Below, one piece after another: positions 60,607 to 64,000 of a stretch of 64,000 nt of DNA. The stretch's first letter is position 1; every line of letters begins with the position of its first letter. Origin of the DNA: Lutibaculum baratangense AMV1 (GTDB taxonomy: Bacteria; Pseudomonadota; Alphaproteobacteria; Rhizobiales; Tepidamorphaceae). The position numbers and the translations under genes are program-made. Where the stretch lies: positions 248,001 to 312,000 of the forward strand of contig NZ_AWXZ01000017.1 of assembly GCF_000496075.1 (NCBI RefSeq). Reading direction: 5' to 3'. The notes under the pieces were generated by a model. That model was given only the letters and a program-made list of their open reading frames with translations, did no database searches and was not told the DNA's origin.

Positions 60607-60618
60607 ACTGTCGACGAT
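60607..60618. promoter_or_regulatory. GntR-type operator, site D
   Basis: ACTGTCGACGAT matches the core of site A at 10 of 12 positions and sits 14 bases before the gntR start, a position suited to autorepression. Confidence 0.5.
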
Positions 60619-60631
60619 TATCTAGGGCTCC

Positions 60632-61354
60632 ATGACGAAAGCCGGTTCAGACATTCCCGACATCGCCGACCAGCTCGCCACGCTGCGCAGCTCCTCGCTG
60701 ACGAGCGTCGTGGAGAAGGAGATCGAGCGCCTGATCCTGAGCGGCGCTCTGCCGCCCGGCGAGCGGCTGAACGAGTTCCAGCTCGCGGCGCGGTTCGGCA
60801 CGAGCCGCGGCCCCTTGCGCGAGGCCATGCGCAGCCTGCACGCGAAGGGCTACGTGGAGGTGGTGCGCAACAAGGGCGTCTTCGTGCGCAAGATCCCGAT
60901 CGAGGAGGCGCTCGAGATCTACGACCTGCGCTCGGCGCTGTTCGGGCTCGCGGGGCGCCTGCTGGCCGACCGGCTGACCGACGAGATGCTCATCAGGCTG
61001 AAGGAGTATCTCGACCTGATGGACGAGATCGCGGCGGCGGGGGATTTCGAGCGCTACTACCCGACGAATCTCGAGTTCCACGCCTATCTCGTCGAATCCG
61101 CCGGCAACCGAACGCTCGTGAAAGAGTATCGCAGCTTCGTGCACCGCCTGCATCTGTGCCGCCAGCGCACGCTCGTGCAGGCGAAGGGGCTCTACGTCTC
61201 GAACCACGAGCATCGCGAGATGATCGACGCGCTCGCCTCGGGCAACGAGAACCGCGCGCACGAGGCGTTCTTCCGGCACGTCCAGCGCGCCAAGCAGCGC
61301 TTCCTGTCGACCTTCGACGAGACGGCGAAGGCGCAGGCCACGAAGGCCGACTAG
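60632..61354 (+). CDS. GntR-family regulator with FCD domain
   Basis: A 240-residue regulator: N-terminal GntR winged helix (VEKEIERLILSGALPPGERL, then AARFGTSRGPLREAMRSLH and VEVVRNKGVFVR) and a C-terminal FCD ligand-binding helical domain with an Asp/His metal array (YDLRSALFGLA, NLEFHAYLVESAGN). FCD members usually bind carboxylic acids. The nearby near-palindromes at sites A-D are likely targets, which would make this the repressor of the whole island and of itself. Confidence 0.92.
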   Translation: MTKAGSDIPDIADQLATLRSSSLTSVVEKEIERLILSGALPPGERLNEFQLAARFGTSRGPLREAMRSLHAKGYVEVVRNKGVFVRKIPIEEALEIYDLRSALFGLAGRLLADRLTDEMLIRLKEYLDLMDEIAAAGDFERYYPTNLEFHAYLVESAGNRTLVKEYRSFVHRLHLCRQRTLVQAKGLYVSNHEHREMIDALASGNENRAHEAFFRHVQRAKQRFLSTFDETAKAQATKAD

Positions 61355-61493
61355 GCCGCGCCGCCCCGCGAGGGGGTTTGCCGCGGCGGGCGGCACGCAC
61401 CATGTCTCTCCCGACGGATCCGGCGCGATAGCCGGCACAGGTTCGGCGCGGCGGACGGGCCCCGCCGCCGGAAGGAGAAACGGGACGATCGAC

Positions 61494-61877
61494 ATGCAGA
61501 AGGACAGCTTCACGGGAGAGGCCGCGCAGGACCCGCGCCTCGTCGGCGAGCGGATGCGGCTGGTGGCGGAGGAGTTCTGGCCGCGGCTGCGCAAGGTGGC
61601 GGCGCGGATCCCGTTCACGCAGGACCTCGTGGCCGCCTATTACTGCGTGATGGATCCGGAGACGCCGATGCGCGTGCGGGCGATCCTGCTCGGCGCGCTG
61701 GCCTATTTCATCATGCCGTTCGACGCCGTGCCGGACTTCCTGGCGGTGGTCGGCTTCGCCGACGACGGCGCCGTGCTGATGGCCGCGCTCTCGGCGGTCG
61801 CCGCCCACATCAAGCCGGTGCACCGCCGCGCCGCAGCCGAGGCGCTGTCGGACCCGGACATGCCGGTCGCCGGCTGA
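61494..61877 (+). CDS. YkvA-type (DUF1232) membrane protein
   Basis: A 127-residue protein with the DUF1232 pattern AILLGALAYFIMPFDAVPDFL and a second hydrophobic stretch (FADDGAVLMAALSAVAAHI). The family is of unknown function and is found across bacteria. A GGAG lies about 15 bases before the ATG, giving modest start support. It separates the gntR gene from ialB with gaps of 139 and 250 bases and shows no operon link. Confidence 0.85.
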   Translation: MQKDSFTGEAAQDPRLVGERMRLVAEEFWPRLRKVAARIPFTQDLVAAYYCVMDPETPMRVRAILLGALAYFIMPFDAVPDFLAVVGFADDGAVLMAALSAVAAHIKPVHRRAAAEALSDPDMPVAG

Positions 61878-62127
61878 CGCGCCGCCCCCTGTTGCGGGCC
61901 TGCCGCATGGGGTGCGATAAGGGCGCGGGGGCTGGGCGAAGAGCGTAAACGAAGTGTTCATCCGCACGGGTGAATCCTCCGATACGTCAAATTGCTGCCG
62001 CCATTTCTCGGCAACCGGTCGGCCGCCCGACGCCCGTCGGCGCGACATCCTCCGGAACTGGCGGTCAGTCGAGGCGCTGGCCCTGACGCCGGCGCATCCG
62101 GGAACGATGCGACCATTGGTGGTGAAC

Positions 62128-62637
62128 ATGACGCTTGCACGACTGGCCCTCGCGGCCATGGCCCTCGCGATCGGCGCGGGAGGGGCCCTGGCGCAGAGCG
62201 CCCCGACGCCGCTGGGGCAGTTCAACGACTGGGCCGCCTATTCCGGCCAGAACAGCGGCAACAAGGTCTGCTACATCCTCTCGCAGCCGAAGAGCAGCGA
62301 GCCGCAGGGTGTGAACCGCGATCCGATCTACTTCTTCGTCACGGCCAGGCCCGGGCAGGACGTCGACAGCGAAGTGTCGATCATCATGGGATATCCGCTG
62401 CAGCCGAACTCCACCCCCACCGTGACGGTCGACGGGACGAGCTTCGATCTCTTCGCCAAGAACGACAGCGCGTGGGTCGCCAATGCCGCGGAAGAGCGGC
62501 GGCTCGTCGCGGCGATGCGCGCGGGGCGCGACATGAGCGTGCGCGGCACGTCCACCCGCGGCACGAACACGACCGACACCTACTCCCTCTCCGGCGTCAC
62601 CGCGGCGCATAACCGCATCCAGCAGGAGTGCCGGTAA
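62128..62637 (+). CDS. Invasion-associated locus B (IalB) family protein
   Basis: A 169-residue secreted protein with signal peptide MTLARLALAAMALAIGAGGA ending at ALAQ and an IalB-type beta domain (WAAYSGQNSGNKVCYILSQP, SIIMGYPLQPNS, FAKNDSAWVANA). Homologues are named for Bartonella invasion but are widespread in free-living Rhizobiales with unknown function. ATG 62107, seven codons earlier, is an alternative. Neighbourhood with rlmN is conserved in Rhizobiales. Confidence 0.88.
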   Translation: MTLARLALAAMALAIGAGGALAQSAPTPLGQFNDWAAYSGQNSGNKVCYILSQPKSSEPQGVNRDPIYFFVTARPGQDVDSEVSIIMGYPLQPNSTPTVTVDGTSFDLFAKNDSAWVANAAEERRLVAAMRAGRDMSVRGTSTRGTNTTDTYSLSGVTAAHNRIQQECR

Positions 62638-62738
62638 GGTTTTGCGGCGTCGAGGGTTCAAGTGCACGGGCGCGCGCCTTATGTTTTGCGGCATGCGCGC
62701 GCCCGTGCTAAGCACGCGCCCTGTTTCCCGGTGACGCC

Positions 62739-63968
62739 ATGACCCTGACCCTCGACCTCGCGCGGCGCAACCCGAACGCGCCGACCGTAAACGCCGCGTC
62801 CGACGCGCCGGCGGATCTCCTGCCGTCGCTCGTCGGCCTGTCGCGCCCCGATCTCGCGGTGCGGCTCGTCGAGGCGGGCGTGCCGGAGCGGCAGGCGCGC
62901 ATGCGCTCGAACCAGCTCTGGAAGTGGATCTACGCCCACGGCGTGACCGACTTCAACGACATGACCGACGTGTCGAAGGCCCTGCGGACGGAGCTCGCCC
63001 GGCGCTTCACGCTCGCGCGGCCCGAAATCGTGACCGAACAGGTCTCGAGCGACGGCACCCGCAAGTGGCTCCTGCGCTTCCCCGGCCGCAACCCGGGCGA
63101 GGGACCAGCCGACGTCGAGGCCGTCTACATCCCCGAGCACGACCGGGGGACGCTCTGCGTCTCGAGCCAGGTCGGCTGCACGCTGACCTGCCGCTTCTGC
63201 CACACCGGCACCCAGCGCCTCGTGCGGAACCTGACGGCGGAGGAGATCGTCTCGCAGATCCTGATCGCGCGCGACCGGCTCGGCGAGTGGCCGGGGCAGA
63301 CGCGGCCGACGGACGGCTTCGTGCCGGATGTCGAGCGGGCGATCTCGAACGTCGTGCTGATGGGCATGGGCGAGCCGCTCTACAATTTCGAGAACGTGAA
63401 GGAGGCGATGCTCATCGCAGCCGACGGCGAGGGCCTGAGCTTCTCCAAGCGCCGGATCACGCTGTCGACGTCGGGCGTCGTGCCGATGATCGAGCGGGCG
63501 GGCGCCGAGATCGGCGTCATGCTCGCGATCTCGCTCCACGCGGTGCGCGACGAGCTGCGGGACGAGCTCGTGCCGCTCAACAAGAAATACCCGATCGCCG
63601 AGCTGCTCGAGGCCTGCCGGAACTATCCGGCCCTGTCGAACGCCAAGCGCATCACTTTCGAATACGTGATGCTCAAGGACAAGAACGACTCCATCGAGGA
63701 CGCCAAGGAGCTCGTGCGGCTCCTCAAGGGTATCCCGGCGAAGATCAACCTCATTCCGTTCAACCCGTGGCCCGGCAGCCCGTACGAGTGCTCCGACTGG
63801 GAGCGCATCGAGGCCTTCGCCGAGGTCGTGAACCGGGCAGGCTATGCGAGCCCCGTGCGGACGCCTCGCGGCCGCGACATCATGGCGGCGTGCGGCCAGC
63901 TCAAATCCGAGTCCGAACGGGTCCCCGCCTGGAAGCGCCGCGCGGAGGAAGAGGCGCGACCGCATTGA
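62739..63968 (+). CDS. rlmN: Dual-specificity RNA methyltransferase RlmN
   Basis: RlmN is a radical-SAM enzyme that methylates C2 of A2503 in 23S rRNA and A37 of some tRNAs. The 409-residue protein has the cluster motif CTLTCRFC, the [12 protein letters not shown] segment, [21 protein letters not shown], and a C-terminal cysteine in IMAACGQL that carries the mechanistic thiyl role. The length is typical for alphaproteobacteria. Confidence 0.96.
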   Translation: MTLTLDLARRNPNAPTVNAASDAPADLLPSLVGLSRPDLAVRLVEAGVPERQARMRSNQLWKWIYAHGVTDFNDMTDVSKALRTELARRFTLARPEIVTEQVSSDGTRKWLLRFPGRNPGEGPADVEAVYIPEHDRGTLCVSSQVGCTLTCRFCHTGTQRLVRNLTAEEIVSQILIARDRLGEWPGQTRPTDGFVPDVERAISNVVLMGMGEPLYNFENVKEAMLIAADGEGLSFSKRRITLSTSGVVPMIERAGAEIGVMLAISLHAVRDELRDELVPLNKKYPIAELLEACRNYPALSNAKRITFEYVMLKDKNDSIEDAKELVRLLKGIPAKINLIPFNPWPGSPYECSDWERIEAFAEVVNRAGYASPVRTPRGRDIMAACGQLKSESERVPAWKRRAEEEARPH

Positions 63969-64000
63969 CGGACGGCGCCCGGGATCGTCGCAGCGACGCC

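Overview
The window is GC-rich chromosomal DNA from an alphaproteobacterium, almost certainly a member of the Rhizobiales (Hyphomicrobiales). This rests on gene order (hemE-hemJ-rho, mnmE-mnmG-rsmG-parA-parB-holA-lptE-leuS, dnaK-dnaJ-pmtA-pyrF, dapB-gpmA), on families typical of the group (DUF1236, IalB, a BA14K-like Cys-rich tail, entericidin), and on alphaproteobacterial DNA signals (parS, a sigma-32 promoter, GTTC-N7-GTTC SOS box, GANTC and CtrA-type sites). I cannot name the genus. No tRNA, rRNA, CRISPR array, insertion sequence or prophage was seen.

Bases 1-20200 form an origin-proximal housekeeping region: the 3' part of hemE, then hemJ and rho; an inserted block between rho and mnmE (cytochrome P450, bifunctional PBP, DUF1236, a DUF255 thioredoxin-fold protein); mnmE-mnmG-rsmG-parA-parB; convergent holA-lptE-leuS; and a YggS-type gene. 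Three strong parS sites lie inside coding sequence here, and a fourth, weaker one lies near 32.95 kb. In Caulobacter the origin abuts hemE, so oriC is probably just upstream of base 1 (inference).

Bases 20300-36700 hold more core genes: DUF2945, dapF, mtaB-ftsY-yciB, a dense GANTC cluster with a possible small cationic peptide gene, dnaK behind a textbook sigma-32 promoter, dnaJ, pmtA-like, pyrF, DUF1330, dapB, gpmA, an entericidin, an Ada-like alkyltransferase, DUF2244/nth, an EI24 protein, a PfkB adenosine-kinase-like enzyme and a DUF3429 protein.

Bases 36700-50300 are more accessory: the SOS mutasome imuA-imuB-dnaE2 with a LexA-type box, an EamA transporter, a periplasmic glycerophosphodiester phosphodiesterase, a response regulator translationally coupled to a cyclic-nucleotide-binding protein, an L,D-transpeptidase, a dicarboxylate symporter, a MOSC protein, a class V aminotransferase and an EmrE-type exporter.

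Bases 50357-61354 are the most interesting part: a divergent catabolic island with a PdxA-like enzyme and two tartrate-dehydrogenase-like enzymes on the minus strand, facing two MmgE/PrpD proteins, a hydrolase carrying the full fluoroacetate-dehalogenase residue set, a four-domain rhodanese, a third beta-decarboxylating dehydrogenase and a GntR/FCD regulator. Related near-palindromes (ATTGTCGACAAT type) sit in all three promoter regions and suggest a single regulon. The window ends with YkvA, IalB and rlmN.
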